64,000 bases of DNA from Lysinibacillus fusiformis. Its GTDB lineage: Bacteria > Bacillota > Bacilli > Bacillales_A > Planococcaceae. This document shows, one piece after another, positions 24,927-34,869 of the stretch (position 1 is the first letter of the stretch; every line of letters begins with the position of its first letter). The notes beneath the pieces were generated by a model that was not told the origin of the DNA, did not search any database, and saw only the letters and a program-made list of their open reading frames with translations. The stretch lies in contig NZ_PYWL01000004.1 of assembly GCF_003049525.1 (NCBI RefSeq), forward strand, positions 248,001 through 312,000, read 5' to 3'. The translations under genes were made by a program, and so were the position numbers.

Positions 24927-26156
24927 ATGGATATTCAATCAACTTTTGAATCGTTAGATAAGAAATTCACAGGTTTTGGTGGCTTAGAACAAGGTGGAAT
25001 TACACGACTTTTATATTCTCAAGAATGGAATGATGCAGTTCGAGAACTGGAAAAAGCATTCAAAGAAGAAGGGTTAGAAGCAAGCTTTGACGATATCGGG
25101 AACTTAACTGGGCGTCTTGTTGGCAGTAAATATCCGGAAGAAACCATTTTAACAGGATCACATATCGACACAGTAGTGGAAGGTGGTCATCTAGATGGCC
25201 AATTCGGTATCTTAGCAGCACTAGCGGCTGTGAAATATTTAAAAGCTAAACATGGCCAACCACTACGCTCATTAGAAGTATTATCCCTTGCAGAAGAAGA
25301 AGGTAGTCGGTTCCCTTACACATTCTGGGGTAGCAAAAACTTCTTTAACTTAGCTAAAAAATCGGATGTTGACACAATTGCAGATGCTGAGGGCATTAAG
25401 TTCGAAGACGCGATGCGTAAATCAGGCTTCGATTATCGTAAAACTACTGACGTTCGTAATGACATCAAAGCATTTGTTGAAATTCATATTGAACAAGGTA
25501 AAGTGTTAGAGACAGAAAACAAAACAATCGGTGTTGTTAATGGCATTGTTGGTCAAAAACGCTTCACGATCAACTTAAAAGGGGAAGCAAACCACGCTGG
25601 TACTACGCCAATGTCATTACGTCGCGATACAGTTGTTGCCTATAGTGAAATTGTCTCAGATTTAACAAAACGTGCTAGAGAAATAGGGGAACCACTTGTA
25701 TTAACGTTCGGTCATATCACACTTGTACCAAACACAGTAAATGTAGTTCCTGGTGAAATTACATTCTCAGTAGACTGTCGTCATATTGATCAGCAAATAT
25801 TAAATGATTTTGCAGCAGAAATCGAAGACAAAATTAGATTAGTCGCTGAAGCAAATAGCATGACTTACGACATTCATTTATGGATGGATGAGGCACCAAC
25901 ATTGATGGACAAAAAAATCGTTCAAATCATAGAACAAGCAGCAAAGAGCAATGTAGGGAATCAATATAAAGTGATGCCATCTGGTGCAGGACATGACTCA
26001 CAAATCTTTGCTCAATATGTACCAACGGCGATGTTGTTTGTACCTTCTATTGGTGGAATTAGTCACAACATTAGTGAAGAGACTAAGATAGAAGACCTTG
26101 TTAAAGGTATTGAAGTATTAAGTGATGTACTTTATGAACTAGCATATAAAGAATAA
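24927..26156 (+). CDS. allC: Allantoate amidohydrolase
   Basis: A 409-residue zinc- or manganese-dependent amidase of the M20 family that opens allantoate to ureidoglycine with release of ammonia and CO2. Metal ligands are visible in GSHIDTVVEGGHLDGQFG (His and Asp), AEEEGSRF (Glu), and EIHIEQG (His), with a late His in GGISHNISE. The dimerisation insert GEANHAGTTPMSLRRD is present. Length is standard. It is the first gene of the seven-gene catabolic operon. A tandem copy of TATAAAGAATAAAAAT straddles its stop codon (26145-26176). Confidence 0.93.
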   Translation: MDIQSTFESLDKKFTGFGGLEQGGITRLLYSQEWNDAVRELEKAFKEEGLEASFDDIGNLTGRLVGSKYPEETILTGSHIDTVVEGGHLDGQFGILAALAAVKYLKAKHGQPLRSLEVLSLAEEEGSRFPYTFWGSKNFFNLAKKSDVDTIADAEGIKFEDAMRKSGFDYRKTTDVRNDIKAFVEIHIEQGKVLETENKTIGVVNGIVGQKRFTINLKGEANHAGTTPMSLRRDTVVAYSEIVSDLTKRAREIGEPLVLTFGHITLVPNTVNVVPGEITFSVDCRHIDQQILNDFAAEIEDKIRLVAEANSMTYDIHLWMDEAPTLMDKKIVQIIEQAAKSNVGNQYKVMPSGAGHDSQIFAQYVPTAMLFVPSIGGISHNISEETKIEDLVKGIEVLSDVLYELAYKE

Positions 26157-26199
26157 AAATTATAAAGAATAAAAATAATGAAAAAGGAGCCAGATACTT

Positions 26200-26988
26200 A
26201 TGGGTTACATAAATCAAGTTCAAGGATACAGAGAAAGTTTATTAGAAACACGTTCAGTCATTAAAAAAGACAATTATGCGGTAATTACACCGGATGGTCT
26301 AGTTAATAATGTTGTACCTGGTTTCAAAGATTGTGACGTAACAATCTTAGGATCCCCGCGTTTAGGTGCAAGATTTGTAGATTACTTAGTAACTGTAAAA
26401 AACCAAGGTGGAAACAAAACTGGTTTCGCTGGTGATGGTATTCAATCTTTTGTATACGTCGTTTATGGCAAAATCAATGCGTTTGCAGATGGTAAGCGAT
26501 ACGAATTAACAGAAGGTGGGTATTTATATGTGCCTCCACACTTACAGTTAACTTTTGAAAATAATAATAACGGTGAGGATAGCCGCTTATTCTTATATAA
26601 AAAACGTTATCAACCTCTTAAAGGATATACACCAGAAGTCGTTACAGGTAATGTGAACGACATCGAACAAGAGGCATATGAAGGTATGAAAGAAGTATTA
26701 ATTCAAGACTTATTACCAAAAGAAATTGGATATGACATGAACATTCATATTCTTTCATTCAAACCAGGTGCTTCACATGGTTACATTGAAACACACGTTC
26801 AAGAACACGGCGCTTATGTTTTAAGTGGGCGAGGCATGTACAACTTAGACAATGAATGGATGCCGGTTGATAAAGGTGATTATATTTTTATGGGCGCTTA
26901 TGTACCGCAAGCAACCTATGCAATTGGTTTAGATGAACCATTCTCATACATTTATTCTAAAGATGCAAACAGAGATATTGATTTATAA
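26200..26988 (+). CDS. allE: (S)-ureidoglycine aminohydrolase, bicupin
   Basis: A 262-residue protein with two cupin domains (about 60-130 and 180-255) that converts (S)-ureidoglycine to (S)-ureidoglycolate plus ammonia. The C-terminal cupin carries the metal set EIGYDMNIHI...GASHGYIETHVQEHGAYVL with His and Glu ligands, as in E. coli AllE. It follows allC with AAGGAG ten bases before the ATG. Context and length make the assignment firm. Confidence 0.93.
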   Translation: MGYINQVQGYRESLLETRSVIKKDNYAVITPDGLVNNVVPGFKDCDVTILGSPRLGARFVDYLVTVKNQGGNKTGFAGDGIQSFVYVVYGKINAFADGKRYELTEGGYLYVPPHLQLTFENNNNGEDSRLFLYKKRYQPLKGYTPEVVTGNVNDIEQEAYEGMKEVLIQDLLPKEIGYDMNIHILSFKPGASHGYIETHVQEHGAYVLSGRGMYNLDNEWMPVDKGDYIFMGAYVPQATYAIGLDEPFSYIYSKDANRDIDL

Positions 26989-27013
26989 AAAGGGAGTATA
27001 TTATCTCCGATAG

Positions 27014-27100
27014 CTATCCAAAGATAAATTAGGCATCTTAGTTACAAAAGAATTTCTTAAAAAAATTCTAGATTATTTAGAATCTGAAACAAAATATTAA
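27014..27100 (+). pseudogene. Short coding remnant between allE and allD
   Basis: Twenty-eight codons ending in ILVTKEFLKKILDYLESE read like the end of a lost protein. The fragment lies just before the allD ribosome site. No family can be named. Confidence 0.25.
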
Positions 27101-27120
27101 TTAAATGAGGAGTAAACAAG

Positions 27121-28170
27121 ATGCGTGTATCTAAAGAAGAACTTTTTAATCTAATGAAACAAAAGTTTATGAAAGCGGGATTAAATGAAGGAGCGGCACA
27201 TGATGTTGCAGACGTATTAACATACGCTGATTATAGAGGTATTCACTCACATGGGGCTGTACGTGTTGAATACTATTCTGAACGGATTGCAAAAGGCGGT
27301 ATTACAACCAATCCAAACTATACATTTGAACAAACAGGACCAGCATCTGCGGTCTTTAATGGGGATAATGGTCCAGGTCACCAAATAGCAAAACAAGCGA
27401 TGGAAAAAGCGATTGAAATGGCTAAAAAATCAGGTGTTGCCGTTGTTGGTATGAAAAATATCTCACATAGTGGTGCATTAGGTTACTTTGTTGAAATGGC
27501 AGCAGAGCAAGATATGGTTGCTCTAAGTATGTGTCAATCAGATCCAATGGTCGTACCGTTTGGCGGAACTGAACCTTATTTTGGGACAAACCCAATTGCT
27601 TATAGTGCACCGTCTGCTGATGACCGCATCATTACATTTGATATGGCGACTACTGTCCAAGCATGGGGCAAAATCTTAGATGCAAGAAGTAAAAATGCAT
27701 CGATCCCAGATACATGGGCTGTGGATGCTACTGGTGCACCTACGACGAATGCAAGAGATGTTCATGCACTCGTGCCAATTGCAGGTCCAAAAGGATACGG
27801 CTTGATGATGATGGTAGATATTTTATCAGGTAGTCTTCTAGGAGTCCCACATGGTATACATGTGTCTTCTATGTATCAAGACTTAACTAAAGGACGCGAT
27901 TTAGGTCAAATTCATATCGTCATTAACCCTGCTTATTTCACAGATTTGAATGCTTTCAAGCTACAAATTACAACAATGCTCAATGAATTAAAAACACAGC
28001 CAGCGGCAGAGGGCTATGGAGAAATTTATTATCCAGGTGAACGCGGTGTATTAAGAAGTAAAGAATATGATAAGGAAGGTATTGAAATCGTAGACGACAT
28101 TTACAACTATCTTGTGTCAGACGACGTTCATTACGATCGTTATCATGGAAAAAATAGATTTGCAGAATAA
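27121..28170 (+). CDS. allD: Ureidoglycolate dehydrogenase (NAD+)
   Basis: A 349-residue enzyme of the malate/L-lactate dehydrogenase (LDH2) fold that oxidises (S)-ureidoglycolate to oxalurate with NAD. The family signatures DYRGIHSHGAVRVEYY and NISHSGALGYFVEMAAEQDM are present, as are FGGTEPYFGTNPIAYS and PIAGPKGYGLMMMVDILSG. The length equals that of E. coli AllD. Its presence means this organism uses the oxalurate branch rather than ureidoglycolate lyase. GAGGAG precedes the ATG. Confidence 0.94.
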   Translation: MRVSKEELFNLMKQKFMKAGLNEGAAHDVADVLTYADYRGIHSHGAVRVEYYSERIAKGGITTNPNYTFEQTGPASAVFNGDNGPGHQIAKQAMEKAIEMAKKSGVAVVGMKNISHSGALGYFVEMAAEQDMVALSMCQSDPMVVPFGGTEPYFGTNPIAYSAPSADDRIITFDMATTVQAWGKILDARSKNASIPDTWAVDATGAPTTNARDVHALVPIAGPKGYGLMMMVDILSGSLLGVPHGIHVSSMYQDLTKGRDLGQIHIVINPAYFTDLNAFKLQITTMLNELKTQPAAEGYGEIYYPGERGVLRSKEYDKEGIEIVDDIYNYLVSDDVHYDRYHGKNRFAE

Positions 28171-28187
28171 TAAATTGGAGGATCATC

Positions 28188-29942
28188 ATGTTATACACAA
28201 TTATAAAAGAAAACACTTATAAAGACTCCATCGTGTTAATGCTTTTATCCAACAAGTTGTCTGCAATTGATGGTGTAAACAAAGTTTCGATCATGATGGG
28301 AACACCAGCGAACAAAGACATTTTTAAATCTTCTGGCTTAGGCACGGATGAATTAGAAAAAGCAAAGCCAAATGATATCGTCATCGTTGTAGATACAGAT
28401 CAAGAAGAAAAAGTAGACGAAGTGAAAGAAGAAGTAGAGATCGCTTTAAAAGGTGATTCAGATTCACAAAATACGTCTAAAGGTCAAGAAGCTCATAACT
28501 GGAAACGTGCAATGGAGCTTGCGAACAATCCAAATTTAGCATTAATTTCAATTCCTGGTCAATATGCTGCAATGGAAGCGGAAAACGCATTGAACGAAGG
28601 TTTACATGTATTCATGTTTAGTGACAATGTTTCAAAAGAAGACGAAGTGAAACTGAAACAAAAAGCGCATGAAAAAGGTTTATTAGTGATGGGTCCAGAC
28701 TGCGGTACGGCACTTATTCACGGCGTCCCTCTTGCTTTTACCAATAACGTAAACGAAGGTGATATCGGTATTGTTGGGGCATCAGGTACAGGGATCCAAG
28801 AAGTAACAACAATTATTGACCGTTTTGGTAAAGGTGTTACAAACGCTCTTGGTACAGGTGGACGTGATTTATCGACGGAAGTTGGTGCCATCACGATGTT
28901 AGATAGCATCAAAGCGTTAAATCAAGATCCGAAAGTAAAAGTAATTACAGTGATCTCCAAACCACCTGCAGAGGAAGTACAACGCAAAGTATTAAATTTA
29001 TTAAGAAATATTGATAAACCAGTTGTTACGCTATTTTTAGGTGACAAACCTTCGTATCAAGAAGAGAATATCTATCATGCTTACACACTTGAAGAAGCAG
29101 CAGTTGTAGCTGTCCAATTATCAAATGGTGACAAACCGAATTTTGAACCAACAACAGCCGATGTAAACGTTGTATTAAAAGAATCACAAGTTGGTATTAA
29201 AGGTTATTATTCGGGCGGTACTTTGGCATCTGAGGCGGCTATGCTAGTGAGAGATGCTTTTAAAGATACAATGACTGAAGAGAAAAGCGAAAGCTATGTT
29301 TTAAAAACAAACACTCATGAAATCATTGATTTAGGTGATGATGTTTATACAAAAGGTAAACCACATCCAATGATTGACCCTGAAAAACGTATCGAAATGC
29401 TTGAAAAATCTATGAACGACCCTGAAACTGCAGTCATTATGATTGATAACGTGATCGGTAACGGTGGTCATGAAGATATGGCTAGTGAACTAGCACCAAC
29501 AATCAAACGTATTTTGGATAGTGCACGTCAACAAGGTCGTCAACTTGCAGTGCTTGCAACGGTTGTAGGTACAGCACAGGACATTCAAGGGTACGATAAA
29601 CAAATTGCCATTTTAAAAGAGAGTGGTGCAATTATTTGTAAGACAAACGATCAAATGGTCCGCACAGCTATCCAACTTGTAGGCGGTAAAGTGGAACAAC
29701 CAATTACTGATGTACAAAAATTTAACTATACAGAAGAAAGCTTAGTAGTGGATGAGAAAATTATGTCCTTTATCAATATGAAACCAAGCGTTATCAATAT
29801 TGGACTAAAAAGCTTTACGGAAGCTGTTCAAAACAGTGGCTCAGAGTGTGTTCAATTTAACTGGCGCCCAATTGCTGGTGGCGATGAGAAGTTAATGAAA
29901 GTACTTCAATTCTTAAACTATTATGAAGGAGGTACAATCTAA
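28188..29942 (+). CDS. fdrA: FdrA protein, subunit of oxamate carbamoyltransferase
   Basis: A 584-residue protein of the FdrA family, built like a succinyl-CoA synthetase alpha subunit. It has a Rossmann-type CoA-binding part (residues about 190-290, GIVGASGTGIQEVTTII and GTGGRDLS) and a ligase half. E. coli FdrA (also called AllF) acts with YlbE and YlbF to split oxalurate with phosphate to oxamate and carbamoyl phosphate. It directly follows allD with GGAGG before the ATG, and its stop overlaps the next start (TAATG). The three-subunit set with a kinase is the full module. Confidence 0.92.
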   Translation: MLYTIIKENTYKDSIVLMLLSNKLSAIDGVNKVSIMMGTPANKDIFKSSGLGTDELEKAKPNDIVIVVDTDQEEKVDEVKEEVEIALKGDSDSQNTSKGQEAHNWKRAMELANNPNLALISIPGQYAAMEAENALNEGLHVFMFSDNVSKEDEVKLKQKAHEKGLLVMGPDCGTALIHGVPLAFTNNVNEGDIGIVGASGTGIQEVTTIIDRFGKGVTNALGTGGRDLSTEVGAITMLDSIKALNQDPKVKVITVISKPPAEEVQRKVLNLLRNIDKPVVTLFLGDKPSYQEENIYHAYTLEEAAVVAVQLSNGDKPNFEPTTADVNVVLKESQVGIKGYYSGGTLASEAAMLVRDAFKDTMTEEKSESYVLKTNTHEIIDLGDDVYTKGKPHPMIDPEKRIEMLEKSMNDPETAVIMIDNVIGNGGHEDMASELAPTIKRILDSARQQGRQLAVLATVVGTAQDIQGYDKQIAILKESGAIICKTNDQMVRTAIQLVGGKVEQPITDVQKFNYTEESLVVDEKIMSFINMKPSVINIGLKSFTEAVQNSGSECVQFNWRPIAGGDEKLMKVLQFLNYYEGGTI

Positions 29943-31207
29943 TGGGATACAAAACAATAAATGAAGCGAACGAAGCCGTTATCCAGAAGATCATAGCAGC
30001 GGCACCATTTTTAACGGATGTTGTACCTGCTAAATCTGTGATTCCTGAATTAGAAGAGTACGTGTTATTACATGCTGGACCTCCAATTAAATATGAAAAC
30101 ATGACAGATCCTATGCAAGGTTCCTGTGTTGGCGCAATCCTTTTTGAAGGATGGGCAGAAGACGAAAAGAATGCACGAGAATTACTTGAAAACAATCAAA
30201 TCAAATTCATTCCATGTCACCATGTAAATGCAGTTGGACCAATGGGTGGTATTACTTCACCTAACATGCCAGTCCTTGTTGTTATTAACAAGGAGAGTGG
30301 TAACGAAGCGTATTGTCAAATGAACGAAGGGATTGGTGCCGTATTACGCTTCGGCGCTTATAATGAGCAAGTCATCAATCGTTTACACTGGATGAAAGAT
30401 GTATTAGGTCCCGTATTAAGTAAAGCCCTAAAAACACTTGATGGAGGCTTGAACGTCAACGTATTGATTGCTAAAGCTATTGCAATGGGTGATGAGTTCC
30501 ACCAGCGTAATATTGCAGCTTCACTTGCATTTTTAAAAGAACTATCTCCAATCATTTCTTCATTAGATGACGTTGAAAAAGATCAACGTACAGAAGTAAT
30601 CCAATTCTTAGCTGACACAGACCAATTTTTCTTAAATATTGCTATGGCAACTGGCAAAGCGATGATGGATGCTGCACGTACAATCGAACACGGTACAGTC
30701 GTTACCGCAATGTGCCGAAACGGTGAAAACTTTGGTATCCGTATTGCTGGTATGGGAGACGAATGGTTTACTGGTCCTGTGAATACCCCGCAAGGATTAT
30801 ATTTCACTGGTTACTCAGCAGAAGATGCTAACACAGATATCGGTGATTCAGCGATTACAGAAACAATCGGTGTCGGAGGTATGGCGATGATTGCAGCACC
30901 TGCAGTAACACGCTTTGTTGGTTCGGGTGGATTTAATGATGCACTTGAAACAAGTAATCAAATGACAGAAATCTGTATTAGCGAAAACCCGAACTTTGTC
31001 ATCCCAACTTGGGACTTTAAAGGCGCATGTTTAGGTATCGATGCACGGAAAGTTGTTGAAACAGGGATCACACCAGTTATCAACACTGGTATTGCCCATA
31101 AAATTGCGGGGTACGGACAAATTGGTGCCGGTACAGTACATCCGCCAATCGAATGTTTTGAGAAAGCTATCACAGCATATGCTCAAAAGCTAGGATTTAA
31201 AGGATGA
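29942..31207 (+). CDS. ylbE: YlbE/AllG-type subunit of oxamate carbamoyltransferase (DUF1116)
   Basis: A 421-residue protein of the DUF1116 family. Recognisable stretches are QGSCVGAILFEGWAEDE, NAVGPMGGITSPNMPV and GIAHKIAGYGQIGAGTVHPP. In E. coli the equivalent works with FdrA and YlbF to phosphorolyse oxalurate. It overlaps fdrA by one base and the next gene by four, typical of a tightly coupled operon. No catalytic residue can be assigned with confidence from reading. Confidence 0.9.
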   Translation: MGYKTINEANEAVIQKIIAAAPFLTDVVPAKSVIPELEEYVLLHAGPPIKYENMTDPMQGSCVGAILFEGWAEDEKNARELLENNQIKFIPCHHVNAVGPMGGITSPNMPVLVVINKESGNEAYCQMNEGIGAVLRFGAYNEQVINRLHWMKDVLGPVLSKALKTLDGGLNVNVLIAKAIAMGDEFHQRNIAASLAFLKELSPIISSLDDVEKDQRTEVIQFLADTDQFFLNIAMATGKAMMDAARTIEHGTVVTAMCRNGENFGIRIAGMGDEWFTGPVNTPQGLYFTGYSAEDANTDIGDSAITETIGVGGMAMIAAPAVTRFVGSGGFNDALETSNQMTEICISENPNFVIPTWDFKGACLGIDARKVVETGITPVINTGIAHKIAGYGQIGAGTVHPPIECFEKAITAYAQKLGFKG

Positions 31208-31974
31208 TTTTACAAGCAAGTGCGGTTGGTTCAATCGCACTTCAATTATTGAATGATGAAAAAACCTTTACCGTGCACAGTATGTTTGAAAAAGGTTTAA
31301 ATATGGTTGATCAAGATGGCGAATTGATATTTGTTGGTACAGATGAAAATGGGACATTTCCGTTTGGGATCTTACTTGATCCTCAAACGCGACAAACTGT
31401 AAAGACCAATATTAAGGTAGGCGATACATTAATGTTTCGCAATAATCGTCTTTTTCATAATCGCTTCCAAATGGTGTTTAATGTAAAAATAATACCGTTA
31501 GATATGGATTTTGAACATGCAAATATAAATAAATTGAAAGAAAATTTTCAATACATTTCCTTTACATCCTATGAATCATCAGATTTTGAACGAGCACGTG
31601 TATTATCCTTGATTAATCGTTTACAAGATCCAACGCAAAATCTTGACAAGACATTCCGTTATTTTATTGGGCGTGGACATGGTTTAACGCCAACAGGTGA
31701 TGATATACTAGTCGGCATATTGTACGGACATTTTATTAAAAATTTTATCGAACATAAGCATCTAGAAACACTAAAAGCACTTATCAAGGAACCTTTAACA
31801 ACCATTGTCAGTAAGCGTTTCTTAACCTGTGCTATAGACGGTGTATTTAGTTCGAAGATTACAGCATTGCAACATGATCCATCTTTAGAAAGCATGAACA
31901 GGCTTATAGAAGTAGGATCATCTTCTGGAATGGATACGTTATATGGCATCTACTTGTCATTAACTAAGGAGTGA
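31204..31974 (+). CDS. ylbF: YlbF/AllH-type subunit of oxamate carbamoyltransferase (DUF2877)
   Basis: A 256-residue protein of the DUF2877 family. The family hallmark GRGHGLTPTGDDILVGILYG is at about residues 156-175, and SSSGMDTLYGIYLSL closes the protein. It starts inside the end of ylbE (ATGA overlap) with no separate well-spaced ribosome site, so translation is probably coupled. It is shorter at the N-terminus than some relatives. Role is as third subunit of the oxalurate-splitting enzyme. Confidence 0.88.
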   Translation: MILQASAVGSIALQLLNDEKTFTVHSMFEKGLNMVDQDGELIFVGTDENGTFPFGILLDPQTRQTVKTNIKVGDTLMFRNNRLFHNRFQMVFNVKIIPLDMDFEHANINKLKENFQYISFTSYESSDFERARVLSLINRLQDPTQNLDKTFRYFIGRGHGLTPTGDDILVGILYGHFIKNFIEHKHLETLKALIKEPLTTIVSKRFLTCAIDGVFSSKITALQHDPSLESMNRLIEVGSSSGMDTLYGIYLSLTKE

Positions 31975-31979
31975 AAGAA

Positions 31980-32912
31980 ATGGGAAAAAGTGTAGTTATT
32001 GCTTTAGGTGGTAATGCCATTTTACAGCCGAAACAAGAAGCAACTTATGATAATCAATTCAAAAATGTAGTGTCGGCAACAGGCCATATGGTAGAAATTC
32101 GAGAAGCGGGTCATAATATCGTCATTACACATGGTAATGGTCCGCAAGTGGGGAATATCATTGCCCAAAATGAAGCTGCAAAAAATGTAGTCGAACCACT
32201 ACCAATTTATGTTTGTAACGCAGAATCACAAGGTTTCATAGGTTATATGATGGAAACAGCTTTAAAAAACCATATGAAAGAACGTGGCATTACTACAAAT
32301 GTGGTTACATTGCTAACGATGGTTGAAGTGGACAGGGATGATCAAGCTTTTAAAAATCCGACTAAACCAATCGGTGTATTTTTCTCAGAAGAAGAAGCAC
32401 ATCGTTTAGAAGAACAAGGCTTTACTATGGCAGAGGATGCAGGGCGGGGATATAGACGCGTTGTCCCTTCACCAGAACCAAAAGTGATTCACGGAATAGA
32501 TGAAATTAAACGTTTAATTGATGAAACGATTGTTATTTCTTCTGGTGGTGGTGGTATACCAGTATATCGTGAAGACAGTGGTCAATTACATGGTATTGAA
32601 GCAGTCATTGACAAAGATCGGTCAGGATTAAAGCTAGCACAACAAGTGAATGCGGAAGTTTTCATGATGCTAACAGATGTACCAAATGTCTATATTAATT
32701 TCGGTAAAGAAAATGAGCAAAAGCTAAGCCACATTACCGTAGCTGAAGCTGAACGGTATGTTGCAGAAGGACAATTCCCGGCAGGTAGTATGTTACCTAA
32801 AATGCAAGCAGCTATAGAGTTTGCAAAATTAGGGAAAGAGTCAATCATTTGTTCAATCGATCAAGCAGTAGCTGCATTAAATGGAAAAGCAGGTACACGA
32901 ATAACAAAATAA
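31980..32912 (+). CDS. Carbamate kinase of the ureide operon
   Basis: A 310-residue amino-acid-kinase-fold enzyme that turns carbamoyl phosphate plus ADP into ATP, CO2 and ammonia. Signatures are IALGGNAIL at the start, VITHGNGPQVGN, SSGGGGIPV, EAVIDKDRSGLKLAQQ and a C-terminal GKAGTRI. It is the last gene of the operon and gains the pathway's ATP, equivalent to AllK (YbcF) in E. coli and related to ArcC. I use the ATG at 31980 with AAGGAG eight bases upstream. Confidence 0.94.
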   Translation: MGKSVVIALGGNAILQPKQEATYDNQFKNVVSATGHMVEIREAGHNIVITHGNGPQVGNIIAQNEAAKNVVEPLPIYVCNAESQGFIGYMMETALKNHMKERGITTNVVTLLTMVEVDRDDQAFKNPTKPIGVFFSEEEAHRLEEQGFTMAEDAGRGYRRVVPSPEPKVIHGIDEIKRLIDETIVISSGGGGIPVYREDSGQLHGIEAVIDKDRSGLKLAQQVNAEVFMMLTDVPNVYINFGKENEQKLSHITVAEAERYVAEGQFPAGSMLPKMQAAIEFAKLGKESIICSIDQAVAALNGKAGTRITK

Positions 32913-32945
32913 GTTTAAAGTATGGTTCAAGGACCATCATCCATT

Positions 32946-33002
32946 AAGTTTGCAAAGTCATGACGTGAGTAATCACGGACTATAGACGTTGCAAACTTTT
33001 TG
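32946..33002 (+). terminator. Terminator of the all operon
   Basis: Outer stem AAGTTTGCAA/TTGCAAACTT enclosing an inner hairpin CGTGAGTAATCACG, followed by TTTTTG. Confidence 0.75.
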
Positions 33003-33193
33003 ACTTTCTTACTATTTTTTTACAAAACCTTCATTAAGCAAACGGGCTCGATTCTGTAGCAAGAATTGCGCTTTTTCTTTTTTTGAGGGGGATTTTATAG
33101 TGTATGAAAACAGTGATTTATTAGTTATTAGTGTATATTTGGGAAAAATCTGATAAAATTTATATAATTATCATAAGAAGGAGGCAGAATATT

Positions 33194-33313
33194 ATGAAAA
33201 TCGCTAACATATTTAACGGGGTGAATCTATTTTAAGGGATGAGCGTAGAACAAGGAAAAGTTGTCTTTTTTACGGATAAAAAAGATTAAGTTGAACGTCT
33301 ATTTCTGAAATAA
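33194..33313 (+). pseudogene. Small gene with in-frame stops
   Basis: AAGGAGG precedes an ATG at 33194. The frame then reads MKIANIFNGVNLF, stop, GMSVEQGKVVFFTDKKD, stop, VERLFLK, stop, all in one phase. This looks like a decayed gene of about 40 codons. I do not recognise it. The rest of 33003-33391 is empty. Confidence 0.35.
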
Positions 33314-33391
33314 TTGGTACTAATCAATAGATTAATTAATGGAATAAGATGATTCAATAGAAAAAAATTAATAAATACTGGAGGGTTGCCC

Positions 33392-34168
33392 ATGGATAAA
33401 AATGAATTAATATCACTATTCCACAAAGAACTTCGACAAGAAGCTCAAGTAAAAGGTTACATAAGAGAGGAAACGGGGCATGTCGTGCGCCACATTTCAC
33501 AGTTTGGTGAAAATGGGTTCATTGTCTCATCTAATGTAAACGAAGGCAATGTAAGAGAAATTATTAAGAACGAGTTAAACTATTTTAGTAACTTTGAGCA
33601 GGATTTTGAGTGGAAAGTATATAGCTACGACAAGCCTGATAGTTTGAAAGATATTCTTAAACAAGAAGGATTCACAATAGATGATCCTGAAGCACTAATG
33701 GTCATGAAGTTAGATAATCAGCACCCCTTGCTTAACAATGATCAACACTTCGACTTAAAGGAAATAACGGATGAACAAGGCATTCAAGACATTATTGTTC
33801 TAGAAGATGCCATCTGGAATGTACCGCATGCTGAGCTGGGAGAAAGACTTTGGAGAGATAAACAGAATGATCCTGAATCCCTATACCTTTATGGAATTTA
33901 TGAAGATGGTCAGCTTGTAAGTGCTGCTTGGATGTACTTAGAGAAAAACTCCTCCTTTGCTAGCTTATGGGGAGGTTCAACGCTACCGTTGTCCCGAGGA
34001 AAAGGTTACTATACAGCGCTTTTAGCAATTCGAGCAAAAAAGGCATATGAAAATGGGCATCCTATCCTTACGGTTGACGCCAGTCCGATGAGTAGACCTA
34101 TCCTAGAAAAGTGCGGTTTTCTATGTCTTGCATACTCTTATGGCTGCCAGTCACCTTCTACCAAGTAG
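33392..34168 (+). CDS. GNAT-family N-acetyltransferase
   Basis: A 258-residue acetyltransferase with an N-terminal half of unknown fold and a C-terminal GNAT domain. The acetyl-CoA loop appears as LPLSRGKGYYTALLAIRAKKA (about residues 205-225), preceded by ASLWGGSTL. FAD- or tRNA-linked domains are not evident. I use the ATG at 33392 with GGAGGG six bases upstream. It stands alone after the all operon; substrate unknown. Confidence 0.75.
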   Translation: MDKNELISLFHKELRQEAQVKGYIREETGHVVRHISQFGENGFIVSSNVNEGNVREIIKNELNYFSNFEQDFEWKVYSYDKPDSLKDILKQEGFTIDDPEALMVMKLDNQHPLLNNDQHFDLKEITDEQGIQDIIVLEDAIWNVPHAELGERLWRDKQNDPESLYLYGIYEDGQLVSAAWMYLEKNSSFASLWGGSTLPLSRGKGYYTALLAIRAKKAYENGHPILTVDASPMSRPILEKCGFLCLAYSYGCQSPSTK

Positions 34169-34766
34169 TAGGGCCTCATATTAAAAAACTAGCGAATAGA
34201 AGCTCGTAGGATAAGTTCGTCAGGTAATCCTAATCCTGGTTGAAATTGTAGTCGATGGAGTTTATGTGCGCAGAAAGGGAATAAATGCTATCAGTGTTCA
34301 AGGAGAGAATCACTGAACACCCTTATCCAAAGTGTTAGCAAAAAACCTATTGAAGGAAGTTTAACAATTAATCCAATAAAACCATTGCAGAAGAATTCTG
34401 GTCAATCCATATGACTACGGTAGCAGCAGTGACGTTTTATTCAGATAAAGATAGCTGATAGTTATGACGATTGACTTCGTTATTGAATAAAAAGTGTTCG
34501 ATTTTTTCGAATAAATCTTTTAATAGCATAGCAATTACTATGTGGAAAATTTGTTTATTACAAATGAAATAGTAATAAACAACATGGAGCCGATAGGGCA
34601 GACTAATGGAATTAAGTTTAGTATTTTTTTAAAACTACATCAAGTTCTATGTGTAACATATCGCTTAAAAAGTGCAAAATACCTCATGAAGCAACCCGTC
34701 CTAGATTAGAACGGGTTAGTTTCACGGAAATTATAAAATTAAATAATATTGTCTTTTTATATTACT
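34169..34766. other. Gene-free stretch
   Basis: I see no coding sequence here. A hairpin AACCCGT/ACGGGTT lies at 34693-34717 with only a weak T run on either strand; it could end the minus-strand small-gene unit that begins at 35312. Confidence 0.5.
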
Positions 34767-34832
34767 TCATCTGGTGGTTGTGTCTTTCTCCAGCCATAAA
34801 ACTGCATGACGTCTTTTGATCATATAAATCAT
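34767..34832 (-). CDS. Possible 21-residue peptide downstream of the YrzI gene
   Basis: A short frame (MIYMIKRRHAVLWLEKDTTT) has GGTGGG eight bases before its ATG and lies 37 bases after the YrzI-like gene on the same strand. Very short, so uncertain. Confidence 0.25.
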   Translation of the reverse strand: MIYMIKRRHAVLWLEKDTTTR

Positions 34833-34869
34833 TTCAATTCCCACCTTTCATGTTTTTTAATGAAGAAAA

